The notes under the pieces are model-generated. The model made no database searches and was not told the origin of the DNA. It worked only from the letters and a program-made list of their open reading frames with translations. Below, in pieces: positions 34,362 to 47,040 of a stretch of 64,000 nt of DNA (its first letter is position 1; each line of letters opens with the position of its first letter). Source of the DNA: Cryptomeria japonica (Eukaryota > Streptophyta > Pinopsida > Cupressales > Cupressaceae); contig NW_026729262.1 of NCBI RefSeq assembly GCF_030272615.1, positions 1-64,000 of the forward strand, in the 5' to 3' direction. A program made the position numbers and the translations under genes.

Positions 34362-35541
34362 TTTTCATGAACCCGACGTGAACATCCTTTCTGATTATTC
34401 ATGGTTAGATTTGAAAATTGGATTCCTTGATTACATTTCCATGTTTGATCTTTTGCAAATTTTAGAGGTTAATTGCATAAAAACCCTAAAATTTTCTTTT
34501 TAGTAATTAAGCTTGTGAAATGTTTAATTGTTAATGCTTATTTCATATCTGCCCTTCTATTACAAATTATCAATTCATATTTGTGCTTTAATTTTGAAAA
34601 TTAAGTGGTTAAGTGTTAAAACCCTAATTTTTGAAACCCTCTTGATTCAACCTTTGTCCGATAATTTCACTGATCAAAACATCTCCAAATCAGCTGTAAC
34701 TTTGGATTCTGCAATAAAATCACAATATCTTTCATCCCTGAAAATTTGGAAAAAAGTTGCAAGGACCGTGTGCACTCCGAGCGCCATCGTCCCCGACATT
34801 TTTTTCGAAATTTCGGGAGCAAGATCTTACTGTATTTTTCTGCTAAAATCTAGAATTTCGGCTGATTTTATCAATTATAACACTTTCAAAATTACAGTCA
34901 AAATTGGTCTTGTGATTGCTTGGTTTAAGGCTTCTAATCATTCAAAAATTGTTGAAATTGAAATTTTGTGTCAAAATTGTGTTCTTACTGTCCTAAATCT
35001 GAAAAGTGTGTTTGCATTCATTCGAAATTTCAGTGCTTTATTCAAATTCTTGCAATTTGTGACTTTTGAAATTAAGTGCTTAATTACAACAACTTTGATT
35101 TCCGCTTTCAAAATTGAATTTTGTGTGAAATTGAGTCAATTTTTAAAATCCAAAACTTGCATTGCTCCTAAAATTCCCTTTAAAATCATAAAATTCAAAA
35201 TTTCAGTTTCCCTCTCTTTTTCAAAATTCAAATTTTGCATTTTTCGACAATCTTGGTAGGGTTCAATTTTGAGATTGCAACTTTAATTTGGCCTATCTAC
35301 AGATCGTAAAATCACTCAATTTTTTCAGATTAGCTTTAAAATCATCATAACTTTCATCCTTGCAAATTTTGAAAAAAGTTGCAAGGACCGTGTGCACTCC
35401 GAGCGCCACGGTCCCGAACATTTTTTCCAAAATTTCGGGAGACTGTCATGATTGCATTTAACAGCTTAAATCTAGAAGATTGGCTGATTTTACTGAAAAT
35501 TGCTACCTCTAAATTCAAAATCTTCTCTCTCTTTCTAGTGC
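34362..35541 (+). other. Leader of copy B with a duplicated hairpin-bearing unit
   Basis: AT-rich untranslated leader. Two units, about 34729-34880 and 35348-35500, are similar to each other. Each contains TTGCAAGGACCGTGTGCACT and a hairpin (34763-34792, 35385-35414), followed by an ATTTCGGGAG word and a TCTAGAA...GGCTGATTTTA word. A 243-codon open frame here is low-complexity and is not conserved in copy A, so it is not called coding. Confidence 0.7.
35385..35414 (+). promoter_or_regulatory. Leader hairpin, perfect 8-bp stem
   Basis: GGACCGTG (35385-35392) pairs with CACGGTCC (35407-35414) across a 14-base loop. Variants of the same hairpin occur at 34763-34792, in both LTRs, and in copy A and its paralogue. 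The position in the RNA leader suggests packaging or dimerisation, which is inference. Confidence 0.55.
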
Positions 35542-38500
35542 ATGAGTTTTACAACAATAAGCCCTACTTACACTATTCCCGTTAGACGAAGCCGTAAAAT
35601 TAAGTCTTTCCGAGGTTTAACTACCGCGGAGATGGAACCTAATTTGAATAGCCTTTTTAACGAGGACATGGGTAATTCCTTTAATCCTCCTAATGATGAA
35701 GAAGCTCTCCATGAGGTTTCTGTAGAACAACTTTCAAAATTGGATAATCAATTTGATGATTTTCAGCAATGGATGTCTCAAGAATACCCCGATAGTCAAG
35801 CTCTTCCTTTAATTGAGGGTCTAAAACGCATGCTTCAAAGTGATAAGAATGGAATTGATATTTTGCGTGGTATTGCACACATTGTGGATTCGAATGTGAT
35901 GCCTATAAAGAGTTGTGCTGAAACTTTAGGTTATACACAACCTCCTACACAAGTCAATCATTCTATTCCTTTGACAACTTCTATTGCTAGCATACCTACC
36001 TTTACATCAAACATAATGACTACTTCTATACAAGACATTCCTCCTATGATCACCAGTCATGGGGGCAATCCCTCTTCTTCAATTAACCCTCTTCCTTCAT
36101 TCAATCTGACTTCTTCATTCATTCCTTCAATAAGTGTTCCTATTACATCTCCGCAAATGAACATGATGCAAGGGGGCAATTCATTTAACCATTCCATTCC
36201 TCCTTGTAGTGTTCCTCCTATCCAATCATCCCCTATGATTGACTATCATAGAGTCCCACCACCTTACTCTTTAACTTCTTTCAATAACATAACACCTCCA
36301 TCTCAATCTAACACATCTAATATGAATTCTTCGACTGAAGTGACCATTAACAATCTTGCACAAACTGTCTCTTCTTTACAGCAACAAATTGCCTCTATGA
36401 ATCAATCTAAGTTTAGTGTGCCCACATTTGATGTTGCGAGCCCACTTTCTCTTGACATTGTTCGAGCTATCCCTCCTAAACATGTTGAAATCCCGCATTT
36501 GGAACTTTATAATGGTAAAGGTGATCCTCTAACACATGTTAAGACTTTTCAAACAATATGTACTGATTTTGCTTATGACCAAAGGTTGCTTGCGAAATTG
36601 TTTACTAGAACATTAAGAGACAAAGCCCTACAATGGTATTGCTCGTTGCCTTCTTATTCTATTACTTCTTTTGAACAACTTGCAAATGATTTCATTCAAT
36701 AATTTTAGAACAATATAAGTCCTAAAGTTACTTTGATTGATTTAATGCATTGTAAACAAGGTGTTAAAGAAAAAGTGACTGATTTCATTGGTAGATATAA
36801 GCATTTGTATGCTCAAATTTCTTTTCCAGTGCCTGACAATGATATTCAAAGAATCTTTATTTCTAATTTTCAAAAAGATATTCGAGACAAACTTCTATTT
36901 TCTGAGTTTACTTCTTTCCAACAGTTGTGTGCAACTCTTCACAATTATCAACTGACTGTGAGTCAAATGGAACAATCACATCCTATGGCTCCGAGTGATA
37001 AGGGTGATAGCAGTCAACAACCATTTGGGAAGTTTAAACCGAACAGAGATTCCATCAAATTTAATGAAAACATCATCAACAACAATGTGAATGCAGCATC
37101 AGGTGTACCTCCTATTTCTAAGTTTTTCAAGAAAGAAAGAAAGTATACTCCTTTGAATGAATAATTGCATAGTATTATGAATAAGTTATTGCAACAAAAT
37201 GTGCTTACTCTTCCTCCTATAAGGCAAACTGATCCTGCAAAGATTACTTCACCTTATTTTGATAACAAATCTTTTTGTCAATTTCATCGTCAGCCTGGGC
37301 ATGATACTGAAAAATGTTTTTCATTAAAGGGTAAAATTCAAGATTTGATTGATAATAATACTATTTCTGTCTCTGGAGTGAATGATAAAGGTAATACATC
37401 TCTAGCTCCTCCTAACCAAAATCTTCAGATTTTTACTGATCCATTACCTTCTCATACCTCTAATGCGATTGAGGCTAATGATTCCTCTCTCTCATCTGAT
37501 GGTCTTGTGTCTATGACTCCGAATCTGATTAACTTTGTAGAGCAGCAAGAAAACCCTAAAGAACCTTCCATCACATTTGATTCTAGTGAAACCATTAGGG
37601 CACCTGATGGTCCTTTATACATAGTTGCAAAAGTCAAGAATACACCTTGCCGTGGAGTGCTTATTGATCCTTCGTGCATGGTTAATGTTATTACCGAAGA
37701 ATTTCTTTTTACTTTGCAATTGAATCAAGTGATCTATGACAAAACAGATGTGATTGTGAAATTATTTGATGCATTTTCTTTGCCTACAATTGGTTCTATT
37801 ACATTGCCTATTGAGGTCCATAACAAATCCCTTGATGTAAACTTTTCTATTATTCCTTCATCCGAACAATTTCGTGTGAAGCTTGGCTATCCTTGGCTAT
37901 CTTCCATGAAAGCTATTGCTTCTCCTATTCATAAGTGTTTAAAATTTCCCCATAATGGTGAAATTGTTACTATCAATCATAGTCTCTTTAAACCAGCTGA
38001 AAGAACTTCTAGTGTTCCTATTGATTATTTTTGGCCTAAACAATTCCAATCTCTTCCTCCGCGAAGTGATCATCTTTTCAAATCTTATCAAAAGTGGAAA
38101 ACAGATATGATCCTATATCTAAGTGAACCTAGAACACCCAAACTTGACGTTCCTATCGTTCTTGAGAAGGAAGTTCTTCCTTTGAAAGATAAAACTAATG
38201 TCTTTCCTCAAGAAGATTCCCAACCCGTTCCCATGGATGTGACTATGTCTATGCCTAATAAACCTTCTAAAAGTAGACCTATACCTCCTCGTCATGATGG
38301 ACTTGGTCTTCTTCCTAAACCAAAAATTCCTCCTTTATATGGAGCAGTTCCTCCTCCTTCCTTTTATAGAGAAAAGAGACCTTCCTCTTCTCCTATTATC
38401 CAGCCTAAGAGACCACAACCTAAACACCCAAGTGATAAGGATGAGAACATTCCTCCTCCTCAATCTTCTCCACTTCCTACTAAGACTAGATGAAATCGTT

Positions 38501-38958
38501 CTGCACATGAACGCCGATGAAAGCGTCGTCTTAGGGCTCAAGCAGCTGCTTCTCAAAATTTGCAATCTTCAAAAACACCTTCAACAAGCATTATTCCATT
38601 TTCTCCTAAACATAAGATGTATGATGGTCTTAATCCTGTGCGAGTTAAAGATCCTATTTTTATAAATCTTAATGATGCTATGGATGAAAATGTTATTCAT
38701 GATGAACATGTTACTCCTCTTGCTTCTGATAGTGAACATGAATATGTTGATATTGATAACCATTTATCTAATGAATTTTCTAAAGCACTTATCCTAGCTC
38801 CTAGACAAGAACAACGTGGATTGGAACATGAACATAGCCCTTGTTTGGATCTTGTGATAGCTCCATCTGCTGTGTTGGATGTTCCTCCTCTAGCATGTTC
38901 CCTGCCTTCCCGAAACATTGATCAGCAAGATCGGGGGGTAGATGACGTGCTAGACTAG
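35542..38958 (+). pseudogene. Gag / protease-like polyprotein (copy B), nonsense mutations only
   Basis: A single reading frame of 1138 codons, no frameshift, with in-frame stops at 36700, 36706, 37162, 38491 and 38518. Order: N-terminal Ser/Pro/Thr-rich region; Gag core at residues about 312-470 (HLELYNGKGDPLTHVKTFQ); zinc knuckle at about residue 578 (FCQFHRQPGHDTEKC, a C-x2-H-x4-GH-x4-C form); retropepsin-like fold at about residues 690-790, whose active-site position reads LIDPSCMVNVI (Asp at residue 709) rather than D-[ST]-G; then a Pro/Lys-rich and an acidic tail. Gag would package RNA. Whether the protease-like part cleaves anything is doubtful. The ATG at 35542 is chosen because copy A has one at the same place. 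Confidence 0.88.
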
Positions 38959-39680
38959 TTACATTAGCATAGCAGATTCTCTCCTCCTCTCTTTTGTTAC
39001 TTCTTCTATATGTTATTCTCATTCTTCTATTTGTTGTCCTTAGTGTTGTCTACTTGAGGATGATGCAAAGCATTGAGATCCCTTTTGGTCTCTCTCATGT
39101 TGACTCAAAAGACACATGTGTTCCCTTCTTCTAGGTGACCTTCCTTGATTGGGGAATGAAGAACAATTATGCATACATATGATATATATACATGAATTAT
39201 CATATAACATACTGACCCCGAGGATAGCGAAGTCACCTCGTGCTTTGTGTTTGTGTCTATTATCCTTGGGTTTATCTCACACTTGGGGGCTAAATCTTTG
39301 TGATAACGTGCTCCTTTCCCTTCTCATTTCTTATGTGTATCACTACATTAAAACAATCACCCCCATTGAGGCATGTGTGATCGCTTTAACGTAGGGGGGC
39401 ATACACCCTGTCTATCCTTTCAGGATACTTGAAAATTTCTTGGCGAACTTAGCTTTGCCTTGAAAATTTTTGGTATTTCTCTTGCATAACTCATAGTGAG
39501 GGAACCTTACTACTGACAGTCATGGTTCTCCCTCGTGATCTTCCCTTATACTATGTCAATCGAAGTCGTAAGATCCTTAGTCCACTGGGGGCTTGGTGTA
39601 TCTTGCCTCCTTGACGTGGTGAAAGTCTTTCAATGATGATTCCTTGTACTTTACCGGAAGTATGAGCATACATACTCCCG
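38959..39680 (+). other. 3' UTR of copy B
   Basis: No supported frame. Corresponds to 331-1063 of copy A. Confidence 0.6.
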
Positions 39681-39697
39681 CTAAAGTGGGGGCTAAA
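39681..39697 (+). promoter_or_regulatory. Polypurine tract of copy B
   Basis: CTAAAGTGGGGGCTAAA directly before the 3' LTR. Confidence 0.8.
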
Positions 39698-40946
39698 TGT
39701 AGCGTCCTAAAATTGTGACACTTGCAATTTCGACTACATTTCGGTCTTCACGATGGTGACGCAACATGCAACCTGAATGGAGACCTCGAAACCTGTTTTC
39801 GACACCAAAAACTGCATTTTTCAAGCACCCTGGCCTGAACCTCCTTGCACCCTGCTGTCCCGGGAGGTGGGACCAGAGCACCCAGTGCCCTGGTCCCCCA
39901 GGACCATGGCACCCAGTGCCCTGGTCCCTGGGCCTATTTTGGGCCCGGTTTCCTATGGGGTCTCAGGTCTTTTTGTTTGCAAATTGGAAAATAAACTTTC
40001 TTGGTCGGCCTAAGGTCGGGAAAATCAGTCTATTAACCCTAATTGACAAGTATATAAACTACATTTTCCTCTCCCATTTGGGTAGATGAAAAGAAGAAGG
40101 ACATATGTGTACAAGTGTGGAAACTATACTCAAGCATTCAAGCATTCAAGCATTCCTTCAAGCATTCATTCCAAGTCTCCATTCAAGGCTAAGTGTTGCA
40201 TTCAAGACAAGGATTCAACCATTGAAGAGGAGATCACTTACTACATGCTACATACAACATACAACAAACAACAACATCTATACCTTCGCACATAAGGATA
40301 CAAACATCCTTACAACAAGGTATTAGTACTTGTTTTACATTACATACATTTACATTTACAGCAATTTCTCATTTCTTGGTTAATTCCAAAACCGGGGTTT
40401 GACCTAAAGGCAAACCCCTAATCCCTAACCCCCCAATCATCTTCGCTTTTCTGTGTGTAGGTTGCAGGTACACGGTTGAAATTGAAGATCTGGAAACCTT
40501 GTGTAGAGATGAACAGATCCCCCTTCGTTTCGCGGATTTTTCGGAGGACCGTGGCGCCAGGCACCATCGTCCTGACAACTTTTGCTCAAATTTGCAGGAC
40601 AGCACCGTATCGACATTTTATTGCTAATTCCAGGTCCGCAGCTTCATCCTATATCCCTATCTCAGTTTATAAGCGAATCTTTGTCACTTTCTATGCATTC
40701 CTAGCTTAATTCTTCTATCAACATTCTTTACAAAAGAGGGTAGCCTTGCTGTCTTAACCCTTGAAACTCATTTAGCATCCAATCTTGCATTGTGTGGGAT
40801 TGGATCTTGTGGGTTTCAACCCCTCTTTTGAATGTAAAGTCTCTCCGTTAAGTGAAAACCATCAACCCTAGCGACCTCCCTTCTCTCTCCTCGGAGTTTG
40901 AAGAGGGGAGAGCAACTAGGGTTCGATTGCGATTTTCCGCTTTACA
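39698..40946 (+). repeat. 3' LTR of copy B
   Basis: As the 5' LTR, but 43 bases longer because the hairpin block at 39869-39927 is duplicated: GGGACCAG...CTGGTCCC (39869-39897) and GGACCA...TGGTCC (39901-39927). Another hairpin lies at 40546-40572. Confidence 0.95.
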
Positions 40947-40951
40947 AGAAC

Positions 40952-41212
40952 ATATCATGTACGCTAGGGATAAATGGCGGGGGTCACATCCAATCTTGTA
41001 GATATAATATATTGGAATATATATTCATCAGATTGGGGCATGGAAGGAATTTGTATATGTATATGTAAGATAAGGAAAGATATAAGTAGATATCTAGAAG
41101 GAGAGATAGTCAAAGTATATTACATGAATGTACATATAAGGATTTATAAAGATATGTATGATGTACTAAATTAGTACAAACAATATAAATACTTTTGAGT
41201 CTCAATATATTA
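40952..41212. other. Intergenic, nothing recognised
   Basis: AT-rich with GATA/TATA-type words; one 66-codon frame of low complexity. Confidence 0.4.
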
Positions 41213-41570
41213 TATTGTGTGTCCTTGTTTTGGTAAATAGATAATCTTCTATCCAGGTCTAATTCCATGTTCCCTTAATAGGACTGAGTTTGGGGTATAA
41301 TGAATACGACACTAGAAAGTCACTAAGGCTTATAACTCCAATATGTGTCCTTTTTGCATATTCATAGTATTAAAAAGTTAATCTCCAATTCAGGGTTTAT
41401 GACTAGACAAAAGTTTTGAGCCCTAGTGACTTTCAAGTGTTGTATTCTTTATACCTCAGAGTTAATACTTTTAAGTGAATAGGGAATTAGACCTAAATTT
41501 TATCTAGAAACTTTCTCTAAGTAGGTTAAGTCAAATTGGACATAACAAAAGGACTACACCTAATTTTTTA
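41213..41570. repeat. Fold-back (inverted repeat) element
   Basis: Arms of roughly 100-120 bases, about 41213-41330 and 41425-41570, face each other across about 95 bases. Matching words include GGTCTAATTCC against GGAATTAGACC, and GAATACGACACTAGAAAGTC against GACTTTCAAGTGTTGTATTC. The outer limits are approximate. It could be a fold-back MITE or an origin of small RNA. Confidence 0.65.
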
Positions 41571-41852
41571 GTCACCAAAACCCATAATGGGTGAAATGAG
41601 GGCATAACATAGTTTTCTAGTAAATATTGGAAACCTACCTTTTATAATAATATATACATTTCATAATTAAGTCTATCAATTTATTGTTTTAGAATTATAA
41701 ATATTCATTTAATTTTTTATGCTTTGCATTTAAGTAATGGAATAAAAATAATCTATATTGTCAATTGTAAGTTCAAATTGGACATCAAAACAAGATTATT
41801 TTATCCAATAAAACTAATTTAACATCCTATTATTATAAACAATATTAATTAA
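41571..41852. other. AT-rich intergenic DNA
   Basis: Nothing recognised. Confidence 0.4.
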
Positions 41853-42891
41853 GCATGAACAACAATCACATAATAAATAGAATCCACATGACACCAAGAT
41901 TTATATGTGGAAAACCTGTTAAAGGGAAAAACCGCAGTGGGAAGCCTACCCACAGTCAGATAATACTTCTACAGTAAGTATGTGGATTACAATTGAGGGG
42001 CCTGCACTTGCAAGAAGGCCAATAGCCTAGAGCGCATTGCTCACCACAAAAGAAGTCTCACTGACTACATAAAAATCCATATGACAATCCGGAGAAGTGC
42101 TTGAATTGCAAAGATAGCATCTCCTATGTCTGAGTCCAGTTCTGGTCAAGCTCAATACCGGAGGACTAAATCCTCTTACATAAACCCAATTTGATCTCCA
42201 ATGATCGACCAAATCCTTTTCATAAATGATATTACATTATTCGCACATTGCATGTCCATTTCCATAACCACGATGATCTACAATGAGATCTTACATCTCT
42301 ATATACAAACCCTTGACCATAAACAACCAGGTCGGCCACCAGACAATAAAACAATTACATAATTACAAAACATGTTGGCCTTAGACCAAAAAAATAATAT
42401 CCAACACATAAAATATCCTAGAAACACATTGAGAGGTCCAATCCACACGTTACATTAAGCCACTCTATAACCTAGTTCAACCAGGACCCAATGTAGGTCC
42501 ATATGCTAAAGCAATGATCTCCATCAGCCAAGTCTCGAACATTATTATCAATAGCATCCTGAAACTCCACCAGAAGTTGAACCAACACCACTTATGCATA
42601 TCATCAAATATCTTCATCAAAAGCTTTGCCAGTGAAACCCTCCTCGAAACCACAAGCTAAGCATCCTAAGCAAACAAGATAGCATCCGATGACTAGACCA
42701 AAACCAACTAACTAAATATGAACATGAGTATCATGAATAAGCCAATTCCATAACCAAACCATATCGAAGCCTACCGAATCATGCCAAACCCAAACCAACC
42801 ATAAACTACTTAACCTATCGGGACTAGAAGGGTGTTGATAAAGCATCCAAACAGCTAGTGTTGACATCAATGACAAAACATCAATGCAACA
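41853..42891 (-). repeat. Copia LTR-like fragment, possibly a solo LTR
   Basis: On the minus strand it starts TGTTGCATTGATGTTTTGTC at 42891, like Copia LTRs. On the plus strand, ATGTGGAAAACCTGTTAAAG and GGGAAAAACCGCAGTGGGA resemble the GTGGAAACCC...GGGAAAAACCACAGTGAG block of the nested Copia LTR. No second LTR or clear target duplication is seen, so the left edge is a guess. Confidence 0.5.
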
Positions 42892-42929
42892 CATAATTAA
42901 TTCCACAAAATGGCCAACAATATGGATAT

Positions 42930-44070
<1,141 letters not shown>

Positions 44071-45325
44071 GTTAATTACATCATTAACTTTAATATTCAC
44101 AAATATGATAATTATTATCTTATTTTCTTTAAATAATTATAAAATAAATATTTTTTTGATATTATAAAATAGATATTAATTAAATACACTTTCTAAATTG
44201 TTATTAATTTTTTAAAAATTGAATAATTAAAATTAGTTTTTAATGACCAACTTCTAACTATCCAAGTCCTAACTTCATCAATGTTTAATGAAGGGCCCAA
44301 AATTTTGCCGAACCATAGGGTTATCCATTTTAGAAATAGATAATAAACAATGTGATTATAAGAAGCATAAAGGAAAACAAAGGGTCCAACACATAACCCT
44401 TACATTTTGGGGGCTCAAATGAATGAGTGTGGTCTACAAAACAAAGTTATTATGGAATCATTATCCAACTTGAATCTATAACCAATAACTATTATATGCT
44501 TAGAACACTGGTCCCATTTGTTCTAGAAATAATTTTGATACATACTGGGGCCATGGATAAATCATCAATTTTTTATTTCTCAAGTGTCTATGTCCATGGA
44601 TGAAAACTTATTTACATTCATTCATTTTCCTTAGAAAGGATTTCACGGTTGTTTATAAGTATACATTTCAGAATTTTATATCAAAATTTGAAATCATTGT
44701 ACTCTGTACTTATAATGGTTTGGCTCTTTATTCTACAAATCCTCCCCTTAAAATGCCTAATGATAATCTGGCAAACTGATATTAATTCCAATTTTTATTA
44801 AAATCAGCTTATTAATATTATGTAGCTAACAACTTAGTTACATAGGATCTCTTTAGAATGCTTAAAATGTATGATGGAGACTGAAGTTGATGACCTTAAA
44901 TCTAGAATCATTTTGGAGGATGGCATAAACTCAAGCATTCTTAAATTTTTCTGTCCCTCCCATCACTATGATCTGCCTCTCACCCAACAACACATTGTTT
45001 ACTACAAACAAATTGACAAAACACCCATATTAACCATTATTCCCATCAATATGGAGAAGGCCATAAACTGAATCTTTTCATGATTTTTATTCTCAAAGGG
45101 GGAAACATAAAATTGATGACCACTTACCAATATAGGTAAATGAGAATCAAGTGTTTGAATCAGCATTGTATACTCTCACCAATATGCTCTGAATCTAATG
45201 ATCAAGCTCTAAATCTAAAAACTATAGGAGTGAAATATTGTTTGATATAAGAAATTTACTTTTTTATCAGTTCATTGTAGGTTAAATTTTGATTTACTGT
45301 ATATCAATTGAAAATGGTAACAAGG
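44071..45325. other. AT-rich intergenic DNA
   Basis: A 66-codon frame at 44871-45071 has no recognised motif. Nothing else is supported. Confidence 0.4.
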
Positions 45326-46337
45326 CCAATCTTCTAGATTTGGGCTAGTAAATACAGTCATAACAATCTCTAGAAATTTCGGGAAAAAAACCGAGGACTA
45401 TGGCGGGAATGCACATAGTCTAACCAACTTTTTTTGAAATTTTCAGGGTTGAATATTACAATGATTTTAAAGCTAACCGCAAAAAATTGGCGAATTTTAC
45501 AATTTCGAGATAGGCAAAATTAAGTTTCAAATGTGAGAATAGGACCCCATTAGGGTTTTGAAGAAAAAGAAAGATTGGATTGCAAATTTAAAAAGGGTCA
45601 CACCTAAAGGGGAGGGAGACCTTGGAGAATGTCTTATAAATCTAAAGTTGAATGAAATTGATTGAAATTTGCACAAAATCCAGTGAACTTTGAAAATTAG
45701 GGTTTTATGACCTAACCACTTAATTTTTAGAATTTTGAATTTTCAAAAATGAGGGAAATTGAAAATTTGAAGTGTGGGACATAAGATAAGTCTGAAAATA
45801 GTCACAAATCTGAAAAATTAAATAGAAATTCAATTTTTGCAAAAGTTCAAGATAATTGTTAAAAATTGGGGTTTTGATAATTAACCTCTTAATTTTGAGA
45901 ATTTGATTTTCAAATTGAACAAGGAAATGAAGAAATTGAATTTTATGAACAAAGCCATTTTCAGATCTACGACAATAACAAGCAATTTTTTGCAAAACAC
46001 AAGTTCAATTTCAATTTTAAAAACTAGGGTTTTCAATGAAGTAACCACTAAGTGCATAAAAATTGTACCACTAAGACACACTAACGTGGGTGCTAACCTA
46101 AGTGTTAAATTGTACCTTATTTTCATGATCTTCCCTCTAAAGATGAAGCATTAATTATTGTGCTGCCATTTTTTGCAGGATAGGATGCAGTTCGGGCAGT
46201 GCGGAGGGCAAGCAAGGTGAAGTTCTCAGGTGTCGAGCAAGTCTTCGGTACTCGATCTGGCTTTGGGATTCAAATTGCATGCGTGAGTACCCTAATGTGG
46301 TCGATAATTACAAGCATCGCAATTTTATGACACTACA
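45326..46337 (-). mobile_element. Truncated gag/protease-only retroelement (leader plus LTR)
   Basis: Paralogue of 4783-5798. It contains the hairpin at 45395-45421 (GGACTATG/CATAGTCT). The gag part is absent because the duplication breakpoint lies in the leader. The LTR edge is at 46337. Confidence 0.8.
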
Positions 46338-46338
46338 T

Positions 46339-46663
46339 AAACAGAGAGATACCATTGAACAACGCACCCATAAAATAAAATGATAAATAATGAAGGGGTT
46401 TCGAATAATTATCAACAATAATCATTTTTTTTTGCACTCTCTGTAATTAATTTGGAATTATAAATAGAAAGACACCATTTAACAATGCACCCATCAAATA
46501 AAATGATAAATAATGAAGGGGTTTCGAATAATTATCAACAATAATCAATTTTTTCTTCATTCTCTGTAATTATTTTGGCATTATAAATAGAGAGAAACAT
46601 TTAACAACCCACCCATAAAACAAAATGATCAATAAAGAAGGGCTTTCAAATAATTATGAAACC
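46339..46663 (+). repeat. Tandem repeat, about 123 bp, paralogous array
   Basis: Same three-unit array as 5800-6126. Confidence 0.85.
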
Positions 46664-47040
46664 CTAAACCACATACACAAAAATCATCAATAGACAAAGC
46701 ATAATGAACCTACGAAAGAGCTAAACCATCTTTGGACATCCAATATTGTAGGGACGCAGTGCTAGGCATTACTTGGAATGGATGTAGAGGAGAAATGACT
46801 TTTTTGCAGAGCACAATGGAGAAATGGCGTTTTTGTAGAGCACGACAAAGGAATGTTGGAGAAGAAGCATCGTGAACAATGGAAATGCCCAAAAAATCTT
46901 CATTTCACTAAGTTTTTAGGGCAACGTAGATGGCAGTAAACTGACCCACGTGGGGCCCTCCCTCAGACCCACCATGGCAGTTAAGGGTGGGAAAACTTGT
47001 TTTTTACCACCCATTTTAAATTTTAAAATATGGAAAAGTA
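46664..47040. other. Unassigned, paralogue of 6127-6500
   Basis: Contains the second copy of the 60-codon minus-strand frame (46892-46710). No recognised motif. Confidence 0.4.

Larger units (their letters stand above)
33156..40946 (+). mobile_element. Gag/protease-only Ty3/Gypsy-type element, copy B, complete structure
   Basis: LTRs 33156-34361 and 39698-40946 (TG...CA) are flanked by a perfect AGAAC duplication (33151-33155, 40947-40951). Inside are a long AT-rich leader, one Gag/protease-like frame, a 3' UTR and a polypurine tract. There is no RT, RNase H or integrase motif in the 5.3-kb interior. The same gene content in copy A means the missing enzymes are a family trait rather than a deletion in one copy. 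No primer site beginning TGG is evident after the LTR; CATGAACCCGACGTGAAC at 34366-34383 is the only tRNA-like word and is not assigned. Confidence 0.92.

Noticed and set aside
34366-34383. CATGAACCCGACGTGAAC as a primer binding site for copy B
   Set aside because: It does not begin with TGG after the LTR and I could not match it to a tRNA 3' end; noted but not called.
34528-35259. A 243-codon plus-strand frame in the leader of copy B
   Set aside because: Low-complexity A/T-rich text, not open in copy A or its paralogue, and it lies before the gag start in the untranslated leader.
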